This document shows positions 23,888-34,780 of a stretch of DNA of 64,000 nucleotides, one piece after another. Each line of letters begins with the position of its first letter. Positions within the stretch are counted from its first letter, which is position 1. Source of the stretch: Hyphomonadaceae bacterium (GTDB taxonomy: Bacteria > Pseudomonadota > Alphaproteobacteria > Caulobacterales > Hyphomonadaceae); the NCBI GenBank assembly GCA_030697555.1, contig JAUYPV010000046.1, positions 1-64,000 of the forward strand. Reading direction: 5' to 3'. The notes under the pieces are model-generated. The model searched no databases and had not been told where the DNA came from. It saw only the letters and a list, made by a program, of their open reading frames with translations. The translations under genes were made by a program, and so were the position numbers.

Positions 23888-25351
23888 ATGCTGTTCCATA
23901 CCTACCTCTTCATCTTCGGCTTCCTGCCGGCGACGCTGCTGGCGTTCTACCTCGCGGCCAGGGTTTCGAGGCGCCTGCCGATCTTCGTGCTGATCGCAGC
24001 GTCGATCGTTTTCTACGCCTACTGGATGCCCGAGGTGACGCTGCTGCTCCTCGGCTCGATCGGCTTCAACTATGTGGCCGGCATATTCCTGCAGAGCGAT
24101 CGGCCGAAGTCCGTAAGGCGGCTGGCGATCATCGGCGCCATCACCATCGACCTTGGCCTGCTGGCCTTCTTCAAATACGCCAACTTCTTCCTCGGCACGG
24201 TGGAGGCGATCGGCGGCCTGCCCAGGCTGACGATCGACATCATTCTGCCCATCGGTATTTCGTTCTACACCTTCACGCAGATCGCTTACCTGGTGGACAG
24301 CTACAAGGGCGAGGTGAAGGAGCGCTCGTTCTCGAGCTACGTCCTCTTCGTCACCTTCTTCCCGCACCTGATCGCGGGGCCTGTTCTCCACCACAAGGAG
24401 ATGATGCCGCAGTTCGCGGACCCGGAGACCTATCGCTTCAACTGGATGCGCGTGACGCTCGGCGTTCTCCTGTTCGCCATCGGCTTGTGGAAGAAGGTCG
24501 TCTTCGCCGACACCATGGCGCCGTGGGCGAACGATGCGTTCAACCTGGCGGACGATGTCGCGAAGACGCCGGAGCTGTGGACCGCCTGGGGCGGGGCGCT
24601 GGCCTACACGCTGCAGATCTATTTCGACTTCTCAGGCTATTCCGACATGGCCGTCGGCCTCGGCATGATGTTCGGCATCATCCTGCCGATCAATTTCGAC
24701 TCGCCTTATCGCTCGACATCGATCGTCGAGTTCTGGCGGCGCTGGCACATGACGCTGTCGCGCTTCCTGCGCGACTATCTCTACATCCCGCTGGGCGGAA
24801 ACCGTCATGGCGATCTCTCACGCTACCGCAACCTCTTCCTCACCATGCTGCTGGGCGGCCTGTGGCACGGCGCGAGCTGGCTGTTTGTCGTCTGGGGCGC
24901 GCTGCATGGCGTCTACCTGATCGTCGCGCACCTTTGGAGCCAGGCGGGGCTGAAGCTACAAAGCTTTGTCGGCAAGGCGGCCGCGCCGGTTGTCGGCTGG
25001 GCTGTCACTCTGCTCGCCGTAATCTTCGCCTGGGTGTTCTTCCGTTCCACTACCGTCGAGGGTGCGGGCGACATGCTGGCCGGCATGACGGGCGCGAACG
25101 GCGTAAACCCTGCCGTGCTTGCATCCTTCCTTGCCGATCCGCGCCTGTGGGGTGTCGGCTCGCCGATCCTCGTGGCGCTTGTTGCGGCCATCATGCCCAA
25201 CTCGATGTGGCTGGTCGCGCGGGCGGAAAAAATACTGAGCGACAACCGCCACCTAGCGACTGCCGCTGCTGGCGTCGCCGCTGGCGTAGGCGCGCTTGTC
25301 GCCCTCATTTTTATCGGAGCGCAGAATGAGTTCCTCTACTTCCAGTTCTAG
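23888..25351 (+). CDS. MBOAT-family O-acyltransferase (AlgI-like)
   Basis: A 487-residue polytopic membrane protein of about eleven helices. AlgI-type MBOAT motifs are present: FFPHLIAGPVLHHKEMMPQF, IYFDFSGYSDMAVGLGMMFGI, FWRRWHMTLSRFLRDYLYIPLGGN, and the catalytic-His region GGLWHGASWLFVVWG (H327). AlgI-type proteins pass acyl groups across the inner membrane to acetylate exopolysaccharides or other envelope glycans. The following SGNH gene overlaps it by 26 bases, giving the classical transfer pair. The ATG has a good GGGAGAGG upstream. Confidence 0.93.
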   Translation: MLFHTYLFIFGFLPATLLAFYLAARVSRRLPIFVLIAASIVFYAYWMPEVTLLLLGSIGFNYVAGIFLQSDRPKSVRRLAIIGAITIDLGLLAFFKYANFFLGTVEAIGGLPRLTIDIILPIGISFYTFTQIAYLVDSYKGEVKERSFSSYVLFVTFFPHLIAGPVLHHKEMMPQFADPETYRFNWMRVTLGVLLFAIGLWKKVVFADTMAPWANDAFNLADDVAKTPELWTAWGGALAYTLQIYFDFSGYSDMAVGLGMMFGIILPINFDSPYRSTSIVEFWRRWHMTLSRFLRDYLYIPLGGNRHGDLSRYRNLFLTMLLGGLWHGASWLFVVWGALHGVYLIVAHLWSQAGLKLQSFVGKAAAPVVGWAVTLLAVIFAWVFFRSTTVEGAGDMLAGMTGANGVNPAVLASFLADPRLWGVGSPILVALVAAIMPNSMWLVARAEKILSDNRHLATAAAGVAAGVGALVALIFIGAQNEFLYFQF

Positions 25352-26384
25352 AGGCAACGCTCCCCTCTTCCTCGCCTCGATGGCGGGCGGGATCGTACTG
25401 GCGATTGCGGCGGCTTCGCTTGCGCCGGAGAGCTGGATTCATTCCGGGCCGGAATACGGCATGGCGACAGCGTTCGAGGATCACATCGAAAAGGCGTGCG
25501 CCGACAGGCTTGCGCCAGGCCTGTTGATCATCGGCGATTCCCGCGCGGTCGCGGGGGTTTCGGTCGCGGGCGTCCGCGCGGCGGGGATCGATGCAGAGAA
25601 ATTTGCGCTCGGCGGATCTGGCATCTTCGCCGGCTGGGCGACGCTGGACCGTCTCATCGACTGCGGCGTCAGGCCCAAGACCGTCGTGATGGCCTACGGC
25701 ACCTCGCACATGATCGACTCGGGCGCGGTGATGGAACGCACCACCAACTATGACCTCCCGAAAGGCGCGCGGGCGGGCCATGTCTATGCGATGGCGTCGG
25801 AGTGGGAAGACCGCACGGCGCGCAGGCTGGCCTACAAGGCCGCGTCGATCGTCGGAACGGAAGCCTCGCTGCTCGATTTCGTGTTGATGCGCCCCGCCCT
25901 GCGCACCGTGCTGGCGGAGCCGCCACTGGCGCTGCAGCACCATGCGACCAGCGAGAGCGAACGCGCGAATTTCACCGCGAATGCCGGCGACCGCTATTAC
26001 GGCCTCGCCAACGGGACGAACGAGCTTCCCGAAGAGGCGGCGTTCGAGGGCGGGATCAGGGCGATCAACCTCCACGCCAGCGAAGCGATCGCTGAACTTG
26101 GCCGCAAGCACGGCTTCAATGTGCAGTTCTATATCCTGCCGGTGAGCGAAACTGCGAAAGCGGAACTGAAGCCGGAGATCTTCGCGATGGCGGAGGAGTT
26201 CCGCGGCAAGCTCGACGCGATGGGCATCGCGACGCTCAACGATGCCTGGGTGCTGCCCGACGCCGACTTCGGCGATCCGAGCCATGTGAATGCGAGGGGC
26301 CGCATCAAGGTGACGGCGGATTTCCTGAGACGTCTTGCCGACGATGCCTCGCTCGCGAAGAACGAAGCGCCTGACGCTCGCTAG
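25326..26384 (+). CDS. SGNH-type O-acetyltransferase partner
   Basis: 352 residues: an N-terminal signal anchor (about 12-33) and a periplasmic SGNH/GDSL-like domain with the GDSR block (D71, S72) and a C-terminal D317-P-S-H320 supplying Asp and His of the triad. Such AlgX/AlgJ-like proteins receive acetyl groups exported by the MBOAT protein and place them on a glycan. The ATG at 25326 lies within the MBOAT gene end with GGAG upstream. The glycan substrate is not identifiable, as no polysaccharide cluster is present. Its stop overlaps that of the convergent DUF1217 gene. Confidence 0.85.
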   Translation: MSSSTSSSRGNAPLFLASMAGGIVLAIAAASLAPESWIHSGPEYGMATAFEDHIEKACADRLAPGLLIIGDSRAVAGVSVAGVRAAGIDAEKFALGGSGIFAGWATLDRLIDCGVRPKTVVMAYGTSHMIDSGAVMERTTNYDLPKGARAGHVYAMASEWEDRTARRLAYKAASIVGTEASLLDFVLMRPALRTVLAEPPLALQHHATSESERANFTANAGDRYYGLANGTNELPEEAAFEGGIRAINLHASEAIAELGRKHGFNVQFYILPVSETAKAELKPEIFAMAEEFRGKLDAMGIATLNDAWVLPDADFGDPSHVNARGRIKVTADFLRRLADDASLAKNEAPDAR

Positions 26385-27190
26385 GCGGTGACGCCGCCCG
26401 TGCCGCCATTGAGCATGATCAGGTAGCGCTGGGCGATCCGGTCGACGAACTCTTCGCTCTTGAACTTCTTGACGTCGATGCGCTGGACGAGCGCCTTTTC
26501 CTGCGCTTGCAGCGACTGAACGGCGAGCTGCTGGGGCAAGCCCAGCGCGGTCGTCACCACTTCGCGGCCGATGCCCGAGCCGAGCACCTTGATCGGGGTA
26601 TCAAGCTTGGAGGCGATCTGCTTGAAGAGGATGGCCGTGCCGAGGCCCGGCATCTGCTGGTCGAGCATGTCGAGGCGAAGTTCACCGACATAATTGTCGG
26701 TGATTTCCTTCAGCGCGTCCGTCGTCTGCAGCTTGCCGATGCCGAAGAGCTCGAAATTGTACTTCAGCACCACGTCGAGCCAGCCGCCCTCTATGGACGA
26801 AAGCTTCTGCGCCACGGAGCTGGCGTCGGTGGGGTCGGACGCCAGCGCCCTCTTGGCGAGGCCGACGGCGTCCTGGTATTGGCCGAGGCCGTTGGCCTTG
26901 AGGAACACCTTGCGCGCAATGGGATCGTTGAGGACGTCGTCGATCGTCTTCGCGTTCTTCACGACCTTCGTGTAGCGGGCAATGTCCTTCTTGGTCATCG
27001 GCGCCTCAGCGATCTGCTTGCGCTGCTTGGTTTCGTTCTTGGCGGCCTGCTCGATCGCGACCTTCGGCGACATGCCCGACATTGTCCCGCTCGGCGAGCC
27101 TGCCTGGGTGAGGATCGAGAAGTCGAACCCCCCGGTATTCGCGGGCATTTGCGCGAGTGCAATCTGAAGGGAGCTGATGTTGATGGCCAT
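26381..27190 (-). CDS. DUF1217 flagellar-associated protein
   Basis: A 269-residue cytoplasmic, mostly helical protein of the DUF1217 family (TKKDIARYTKVVKNAKTIDDVLNDPIARKVFLKANGLG). Alphaproteobacterial members are usually encoded with flagellar genes. No other flagellar gene is in this window. A perfect CtrA box lies 25 bases before its start, consistent with cell-cycle-controlled motility genes. Exact role unknown. Confidence 0.85.
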   Translation of the reverse strand: MAINISSLQIALAQMPANTGGFDFSILTQAGSPSGTMSGMSPKVAIEQAAKNETKQRKQIAEAPMTKKDIARYTKVVKNAKTIDDVLNDPIARKVFLKANGLGQYQDAVGLAKRALASDPTDASSVAQKLSSIEGGWLDVVLKYNFELFGIGKLQTTDALKEITDNYVGELRLDMLDQQMPGLGTAILFKQIASKLDTPIKVLGSGIGREVVTTALGLPQQLAVQSLQAQEKALVQRIDVKKFKSEEFVDRIAQRYLIMLNGGTGGVTA

Positions 27191-27214
27191 CCTTCCCAGT
27201 CTGGCGGTCCGTGC

Positions 27215-27229
27215 TTAACTCCAGCTTAA
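27215..27229. promoter_or_regulatory. CtrA-type box upstream of DUF1217 gene
   Basis: TTAA-CTCCAGC-TTAA matches the CtrA consensus TTAA-N7-TTAA exactly and sits 25 bases before the DUF1217 ATG. CtrA controls flagellar class II genes in Caulobacterales, so the location is biologically coherent. It could also affect the gene starting at 27401. Confidence 0.65.
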
Positions 27230-27400
27230 CCTCCGCCGGGCGTTTTCCCCGGATTGGTTTACCGTGTTGTTGCGGCGTCGAAGTTGCAGGATTTTCGTCC
27301 GAGTTGGTTTCGGTCCGGGAACATGGCTGCGGGTCGCCCGTTGGTTGGCGGGCAACGGCGCTGGGCCGGGCCAGGACAGGTTTCGTAACAGGGGCTGAGC

Positions 27401-27685
27401 ATGTGGCCTTTCGAGAGCAAACACCGGAAGGCCGTCGTGGTCTTTCACATCGACCAGAACGGGCTGGCCAAGGGCGCGTACTTCCGCGGCGAGGCTGACG
27501 TTCTCATTATCGATGAAAGAGACCCGAAAAACCGGATTTATCGCATGAGCCAGGAAACGCCAGACGACGAGCTGCGCCGCAAGATCGGCAAGCACCCGCT
27601 GGGCCGCATCCTCTCCGAAAAGCAGGCAGACGCGCGACACCCGGCGCCTGTGCTCAACCTTCACTGGCGCCACGAGACGGCCTGA
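27401..27685 (+). CDS. Conserved hypothetical small protein
   Basis: 94 residues, no signal or membrane segment. The beta-rich start (KAVVVFHIDQNGLAKGAYFRGEADVLIIDERDP) is followed by an acidic/basic helix (ETPDDELRRKIGKHPLGRI). I do not recognise a named family. Codon-position GC pattern and the terminator just downstream support a real gene. Ribosome binding before the ATG is weak. Confidence 0.65.
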   Translation: MWPFESKHRKAVVVFHIDQNGLAKGAYFRGEADVLIIDERDPKNRIYRMSQETPDDELRRKIGKHPLGRILSEKQADARHPAPVLNLHWRHETA

Positions 27686-27729
27686 TCGTCTTATCGGTCG
27701 CCCAGCGCACGAATTTGGGATTCAGAAGT

Positions 27730-27757
27730 CGCCCCGGACCCGTACAAGTTCGGGGCG
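27730..27757. terminator. Bidirectional terminator-like hairpin
   Basis: CGCCCCG (27730-27736) and CGGGGCG (27751-27757) pair around a 14-base loop and are followed by GGTTTCGTTT on the plus strand. It lies between the convergent small hypothetical gene and alkB. Confidence 0.6.
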
Positions 27758-27765
27758 GTTTCGTT

Positions 27766-28368
27766 TCACGGTCTGGTTACTCGCCGGAGCGTGAGGTTAA
27801 TCCGACCGCCGCCTGGAACCAGAGTTGAGCTGCCCGGATAGATACGGTCGACGCCGTGGTAGGCGCGGCGCGACTGGCCGCCGAGCACCACCACATCACC
27901 CGAGGCCAGCCGCATCGACGAGGTAGGGGACGATCGCTCGAGCCCGCCCCGGCGGAAGAGAGCGCGGGATCCCAGCGACACGGACACGACCGGCGCATCC
28001 TTTGCGCTTTCGTCGGCGTCGATGTGGAGGCCGAGGCGGGACGTATCCTCGTACCAGTTGACCAGGCAGGCCTGAGGCGGGGCGGGATAGTCCGAAACCG
28101 CGCGCCACAGGTCGAGCAGTGTCTGTGGGATCGGCGCCCAGGGCTTGCCCGTCTCCGGATGCGCCGGTCCATAGCGATAGCCCGAGATGTCAGAGATCCA
28201 GCCCAGCGGGCCGAGATTGGTCATGCGCACCGACATGGGTTTCCCCGTGCGGGGCATGGTGGCCCGATAGAGCGGGTTTTCATCCAGCAGGCCCAGCACT
28301 TCGGCCACCAGCGCCTTCTGCGCGGGCGGCGGGAAGTATTCAGGCAGGAAGCGGAAGCCTTCGACCAT
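27766..28368 (-). CDS. alkB: AlkB family DNA repair dioxygenase
   Basis: A 200-residue Fe(II)/2-oxoglutarate dioxygenase that reverses N-alkyl lesions in DNA or RNA. Iron ligands H115, D117 (GLHIDADE) and H171 (AYHGVDRI); 2-oxoglutarate-binding R189 and R195 (GRINLTLRR), six residues apart as in E. coli AlkB. Length and motif spacing are typical. No ada gene is adjacent and no LexA-type site was noted. Confidence 0.94.
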   Translation of the reverse strand: MVEGFRFLPEYFPPPAQKALVAEVLGLLDENPLYRATMPRTGKPMSVRMTNLGPLGWISDISGYRYGPAHPETGKPWAPIPQTLLDLWRAVSDYPAPPQACLVNWYEDTSRLGLHIDADESAKDAPVVSVSLGSRALFRRGGLERSSPTSSMRLASGDVVVLGGQSRRAYHGVDRIYPGSSTLVPGGGRINLTLRRVTRP

Positions 28369-28477
28369 GACGGAAATATACGCGCTGCGCTAAGCCGGCG
28401 TCGCCGAAAACACGACATCTACGCACGTGATCTGGGGATCAGATGGCCGCCTCTCCTCGTGGAGAGCATAGCGGCTG

Positions 28478-29155
28478 CTATTTCGGCGTCAGAGATTTTG
28501 CGAGCTTCAGGATCGCTTCGATGTCTTTTGCCTGCTGTTTGGAGGCTTCGTGAATGGGCGCGCCGGCCTTGTCGAGCACGCCGACCGAGACGGGCTCGTC
28601 CTCCGCCTTCATCTGGCGCAGTGTTTCCTTCGCCGCATCCTTCAGGAAAGCCTTGATGTGACCGGGCTTGCCCGCGGAAACGTAAGGCCGGCCGGTGGCG
28701 TCTTTGGCGAAGGTGAGCCGACGATGCTTTTCCGTCAGCTTCTGCAGCGGCTCGTCATCCAGCGCAGACAGCGTCGCGAACGCATCGCCTTTCGCGATGA
28801 AGACGAGGATCTGATATTTGTCGGGCTTGTCCGTCTCGACGGTCATCTGCGCCAGGTAGAGGCCCAATCCCATCGAGACGACGTTGGCGGTGACCGATTC
28901 CTCCGGATCTTCCAGGTCGACCATGGTGTAGGCGCGCGCCTGTTGGTTCCAGGTGATCGGCACGCAGTCTTCGTTCGAGACCACGGTGAAGGGCTTCGCT
29001 GTGCCCTGCACTTCGCAATAGTCGCCCGCTGCGATGACGGGCTTCGAGACGCGGGCATTGTACGGCGCGACATCGACCGCCGAACCATAGGAACAGGCTG
29101 ACGCCGCCAGTGCGGCGCCGAACGCGACCATGGCGAAGAGAAACTTGCGGATCAT
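28478..29155 (-). CDS. Hypothetical lipoprotein
   Basis: 225 residues with a lipoprotein signal (lipobox LAASAC, C21). The mature protein has the regions GDYCEVQGTAKPFTVVSNEDC and YQILVFIAKGDAFATL, and a Lys-rich C-terminal helix. No named family recognised. Monocistronic in appearance. Confidence 0.8.
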   Translation of the reverse strand: MIRKFLFAMVAFGAALAASACSYGSAVDVAPYNARVSKPVIAAGDYCEVQGTAKPFTVVSNEDCVPITWNQQARAYTMVDLEDPEESVTANVVSMGLGLYLAQMTVETDKPDKYQILVFIAKGDAFATLSALDDEPLQKLTEKHRRLTFAKDATGRPYVSAGKPGHIKAFLKDAAKETLRQMKAEDEPVSVGVLDKAGAPIHEASKQQAKDIEAILKLAKSLTPK

Positions 29156-29284
29156 GGGACGTCCCCCTTGGACGCATAGATGAGGCGGGCGAGCGCCAGC
29201 CTCTGACTAGCACGGTCGGCGGGGGCCCAGGCGAATTCATGTCAGCGCCTGAACGAATGGAAGGCGCCGACAGCCGGAGACGCC

Positions 29285-29767
29285 TTGATCCCGCCGCAGG
29301 CCTTTCCGGGCGGGGGCGGCGCGTGGCAGGCTCAAATCCCGGGATCGACCCAGATGGCTGTCAATTTCGCCCTTTCCGCCGCCAAGGCCCGCGCCAGGAG
29401 CGCCAGCCGAGAAACGCGGACACAGATCAAGCAGGCCGCCACGGCCTGGCGGGCCAGTTACCGAGAACAGCGCGAGAACGACCTCAAGCAGATGGGCGTC
29501 GTCATTCCGCTGTCCCAATGGCTTGGCCACAACAACGGGCCCGACATTCTGGAAAGCCTGCTGTTCAAGGAGTGGCGCTGGCGGAAGGTCCAGGAGGAGG
29601 CCTTCGCCCCTCCGGACGCGGAAACCGGACGCCGCTGGGCCGAAAAGGCGGAGCGGCTGGGCCTTTCTTACCGCGAATATCGACTGGAACTGCTTGAACG
29701 CGGGCGGCATCCGACGGATGAAGATGCGTTGCGCATACGGTCTGCCCGGCCCCTTCGACCTGATTAG
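29285..29767 (+). CDS. Conserved hypothetical protein with HNNGP motif
   Basis: 160 residues if a TTG start is used (GGAG five bases upstream), or 137 from the ATG at 29354. It contains the HNNGP tetrad region (WLGHNNGPDI), a Trp-rich middle (LFKEWRWRKVQEEAF) and AERLGLSYREYRLELLERGRHP. This combination recurs in small alphaproteobacterial proteins of unknown function. The dnaK heat-shock promoter lies just after its stop. Confidence 0.65.
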   Translation: MIPPQAFPGGGGAWQAQIPGSTQMAVNFALSAAKARARSASRETRTQIKQAATAWRASYREQRENDLKQMGVVIPLSQWLGHNNGPDILESLLFKEWRWRKVQEEAFAPPDAETGRRWAEKAERLGLSYREYRLELLERGRHPTDEDALRIRSARPLRPD

Positions 29768-29799
29768 CGGGCCGGCGGCGCGGATGTGTGACAAAGCCT

Positions 29800-29827
29800 A
29801 TTGAGCCTGATCGGTCACATCCCATAT
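29800..29827 (+). promoter_or_regulatory. Candidate RpoH promoter of dnaK
   Basis: ATTGAGC (29800-29806), a 14-base spacer, and CCCATAT (29821-29827) fit the sigma-32 pattern; the -10 half is an exact match to CCCATnT. The start codon of dnaK is about 130 bases further, leaving a long 5' leader. No CIRCE sequence is present, which agrees with sigma-32 rather than HrcA control of dnaKJ in Caulobacter. Confidence 0.5.
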
Positions 29828-29960
29828 GAGCCCCAGCGCCGGAGCCTGCAGGTTTCTGCGCCAAGTCAAAGTATAAGACCCTGGGGTCGTCCAAGCTGGG
29901 TGCTGCAAGTCAGGCCCGATAGACGGATGGGACGGCCGCCGCAGAAAGGACTTTTGTAGA

Positions 29961-31886
<1,926 letters not shown>

Positions 31887-31925
31887 TTTCAGTCTTTAAA
31901 TGCTGCAGATCAGATGAAGAATCGC

Positions 31926-31973
31926 ATGGGCCACGACCGGCAAGGGCTTTAATCCTTGAGGGTCGTGGCCCAT
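31926..31973 (+). terminator. Large hairpin between dnaK and dnaJ
   Basis: ATGGGCCACGACC (31926-31938) pairs perfectly with GGTCGTGGCCCAT (31961-31973). Inside, CAAGG (31941-31945) pairs with CCTTG (31954-31958). A weak T-stretch follows (CTAGTTTC). It is probably a partial terminator or RNA-processing structure that sets the dnaK:dnaJ ratio. Confidence 0.6.
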
Positions 31974-32081
31974 CTAGTTTCAACGGTTGCTAAGGTTCGC
32001 CTGCAATAGGACGGAACGATCCTAGGCTGGTTTGGCAAGGCGGACGGGGTTGAGAGTCATGATTTCGGTCCGGTCGTCCCG

Positions 32082-33224
32082 ATGAGCGAACGCTCCTTTT
32101 ATGATGTGCTTGGCGTCGGCAAGGATGCCGACGAGAAAGCCCTCAAGTCCGCCTTTCGCAAGAAGGCGATGGAGTATCACCCCGACCGCAATCCGGGCTG
32201 CACCATGTCCGAGGGCAAGTTCAAGGAACTGTCCGAGGCGTACGAAACCCTCTGCGATCCCCAGAAGCGTTCGATCTACGACCGGTTCGGCAAGGCCGGC
32301 CTCAATGGCGCCGCCGCCGGAGCCGCTGGCGCGGCAGGCGCCCGGCCCGAAGACGTCTTCCGCGACGTGTTCGGCGATGTGTTCTCCGAATTCTTCGGCG
32401 GCCAGCGCCAGGGACGCGGTGGGCCGGCGCGCGGCGCGGACCTGCGCTACGACTACGAGATCAGCCTCGAGGAAGCTTTCCACGGCAAGCAGGCGCAGAT
32501 CACCGTTCCGGCCACTGAGAAGTGCGAGCCATGCGGCGGCTCAGGCGCCGAGGCCGGCACGCATCCGGAAACCTGCACGACCTGCCAGGGCCATGGCCGC
32601 GTGCGCGTGCAGCAGGGCTTCTTCACCATGGAGCGCACCTGCGGGCGTTGCCAGGGTTCGGGCAATGTCATCAAGACCCCGTGCCGCACCTGCGGCGGAC
32701 GCGGCGCCGTGCGCAAGGAGCGCACGCTGTCGATCACCATTCCGGCCGGCATCGAGGACGGCCAGCGCATCCGCCTTGCCGGCGAAGGCGAGCCGGGCGC
32801 GCGCAACGGCCCCAAGGGCGACCTCTACATCTTCGTCACGGTGAAGGAGCACGATCTCTTCGAGCGTGACGGCCAGACGCTGTTCGCTCGCACACCGCTC
32901 CAGATGTGCGTTGCGGCCCTCGGTGGCGAGATCGAGATGCCGACCATCGATGGCGGCCGCATGCGCGTCACCATTCCCGAAGGCGCGCAGACCGGCAAAC
33001 GCATGCGCCTCAAAGGCAAGGGCATGCCTACGCTGCGCGGCGGCGCCAATGGCGATATGGTGGTGGAGCTGTTCGTCGAGACGCCGAGCAACCTCACGCC
33101 GCGCCAGAAGGAACTGCTGAAGGCGTTCGCGTCCGAGTGCTGCGAGAAGCACCACCCGGAAAGCCAGGGCTTCTTCAAGCGCGTGAAGAAATTCTTCGAT
33201 CAGGAAGAAGACTCGCGCGCCTGA
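32082..33224 (+). CDS. dnaJ: Chaperone DnaJ (Hsp40)
   Basis: A 380-residue type-I J-protein: J-domain (1-70) with the HPD motif in MEYHPDRNPG, Gly/Ala-rich and Gly/Phe region (FGDVFSEFFGGQRQGRGG), four CxxCxGxG zinc repeats (about 147-210), and the C-terminal substrate-binding domain. It stimulates DnaK ATPase. About 195 bases separate it from dnaK, including the long hairpin. Confidence 0.98.
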   Translation: MSERSFYDVLGVGKDADEKALKSAFRKKAMEYHPDRNPGCTMSEGKFKELSEAYETLCDPQKRSIYDRFGKAGLNGAAAGAAGAAGARPEDVFRDVFGDVFSEFFGGQRQGRGGPARGADLRYDYEISLEEAFHGKQAQITVPATEKCEPCGGSGAEAGTHPETCTTCQGHGRVRVQQGFFTMERTCGRCQGSGNVIKTPCRTCGGRGAVRKERTLSITIPAGIEDGQRIRLAGEGEPGARNGPKGDLYIFVTVKEHDLFERDGQTLFARTPLQMCVAALGGEIEMPTIDGGRMRVTIPEGAQTGKRMRLKGKGMPTLRGGANGDMVVELFVETPSNLTPRQKELLKAFASECCEKHHPESQGFFKRVKKFFDQEEDSRA

Positions 33225-33244
33225 TCTGGTGCGCGTGATGCCCC

Positions 33245-33766
33245 TCAGGGGAAGCCAGGCGGCTCCGGCGCCTCCGGCTCGATCAGGATTTCCGGTTCGA
33301 TGAGATCGCAGTCGATCACGAGGGGCACGGCTTCAGCCTTGGCCAGGTCGTCGTCATAAATTCCGCAATTGATCAGGTTGTCCGGCACCGCCTTGCGGGC
33401 GGTAAAGACGTTGATCAGCAGCTTTGGTTCGCCTTCGATGTCCTTCAGCTTCGCCGGATCTAGCGGAGACACCGAGACGCGGACGATCTGGTTGACGGGT
33501 TCGACCTGCATGGCGTTGTCGCCAAGCCCGACCTGACCCATCGTCTCCGCCTGGGCCGCCGCGCCCGGCGCGGCCAAGCCGTAGTAGAAGTTCGAGACGG
33601 TCACCTTCTCGCCCAGCTCCCGCAGCTTCGCGAGCGTACGCGGACTGAAGCTGAGTTCGATCTTGTAGGCGTAGGACTTCGCGTCGGCGGCCGGGACTTC
33701 GGCCTCTGGTTTTTCGCCGCAGGCGGCTAGGGCGACAGCGGCGGTCAGGGCGAGCTTGATTCTCAT
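33245..33766 (-). CDS. Hypothetical lipoprotein
   Basis: 173 residues with a short lipoprotein signal (lipobox LAAC, C16). The mature part has YKIELSFSPRTLAKLRELGEKVTVSNFYYG and an acidic, Pro-rich C-terminus (LIEPEILIEPEAPEPPGFP). No family recognised. It converges on dnaJ and diverges from dapB. Confidence 0.8.
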   Translation of the reverse strand: MRIKLALTAAVALAACGEKPEAEVPAADAKSYAYKIELSFSPRTLAKLRELGEKVTVSNFYYGLAAPGAAAQAETMGQVGLGDNAMQVEPVNQIVRVSVSPLDPAKLKDIEGEPKLLINVFTARKAVPDNLINCGIYDDDLAKAEAVPLVIDCDLIEPEILIEPEAPEPPGFP

Positions 33767-33859
33767 GGACGGCAGTGTTCGCCGCAGCCGGGGCGTGGGT
33801 CAATTCACGCCCGACAACGCCTCCCTCCCCCTCGCGCATTTTCCGGCTATAAGCCTGCC

Positions 33860-34642
33860 ATGAGCTTGAAGATCGCAATTGCCGGCGTGGCCGGACGTAT
33901 GGGACAGGCGCTGGTCGCGGGCGCATCCGCGGCTGGCTGCACGGTCGTTGGCGGCAGCGAGCGGGCAGGCTCGGACCAGATCGGCCGCGAGATAACGCCA
34001 GGCGCTCTCATCACCGACAGCGCCCAGAAGGCAGCGGCAAGCGCCGATGTCTGGATCGACTTCACCATGCCGGTTGCAACCCTCGCGGCGCTGGATCTCC
34101 TGAAATCGACCGGCGTCAGGGCGGCGATCATCGGGACGACCGGGCTTGCGCCTCAGCAGGAACAGCAGATCGCCGAGCACGCCAAACGCATCGCCATCGT
34201 GCGGGCGCGGAACTTCTCGCTCGGCGTCAACCTGATGCTGGGGCTGGTCGAGCAGGCCGCGGCGCGGCTGGGCCCGGGCTGGGACATCGAGATTTCCGAG
34301 ACGCACCACCGGCACAAGGTCGACGCACCTTCGGGGACTGCCCTGATGATCGGAGAGGCGGCAGCTCAGGGTCGCAGCAGCAAGCTGGGCGATGTGCGCA
34401 CCCCGCCCTATGACGGCCAGCCCGGCGCACGGGTGGACGGAAAGATCGGCTTTGCGGTGACGCGGGCGGGCGGCGTGATCGGCGACCACGAAGTTCAGTT
34501 CGCATCCGAGGAAGAAATCATTTCGATCGGTCATCGCGCGATCACGCGGGCGATCTTCGCCAAGGGCGCCTTGCACGCGGCGGTCTGGGCGGCGGACCAG
34601 AAGCCCGGCCTCTACTCCATGCGGGATGTTCTGGCGCTCTGA
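33860..34642 (+). CDS. dapB: 4-hydroxy-tetrahydrodipicolinate reductase
   Basis: NAD(P)H-dependent enzyme of lysine and meso-diaminopimelate synthesis. 260 residues with dinucleotide motif IAGVAGRMG (9-15), catalytic region SETHHRHKVDAPSGTA, and C-terminal GFAVTRAGGVIGDHEVQF. It follows dnaK-dnaJ as in Caulobacter. No operon partner follows directly. Confidence 0.97.
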   Translation: MSLKIAIAGVAGRMGQALVAGASAAGCTVVGGSERAGSDQIGREITPGALITDSAQKAAASADVWIDFTMPVATLAALDLLKSTGVRAAIIGTTGLAPQQEQQIAEHAKRIAIVRARNFSLGVNLMLGLVEQAAARLGPGWDIEISETHHRHKVDAPSGTALMIGEAAAQGRSSKLGDVRTPPYDGQPGARVDGKIGFAVTRAGGVIGDHEVQFASEEEIISIGHRAITRAIFAKGALHAAVWAADQKPGLYSMRDVLAL

Positions 34643-34780
34643 ATTCCCCGCCGTCTTTTTATTGGCAGTCTTTCCGGGGTTTCACTTTGATTATTGCGCC
34701 CGCTCCGCTTAGAGCGAGAGAGGCAGGTCGCAAGGCCGGCTGGTGGGAAACGCAAAAACATCTGGGAAGCGGCCGCGGAC

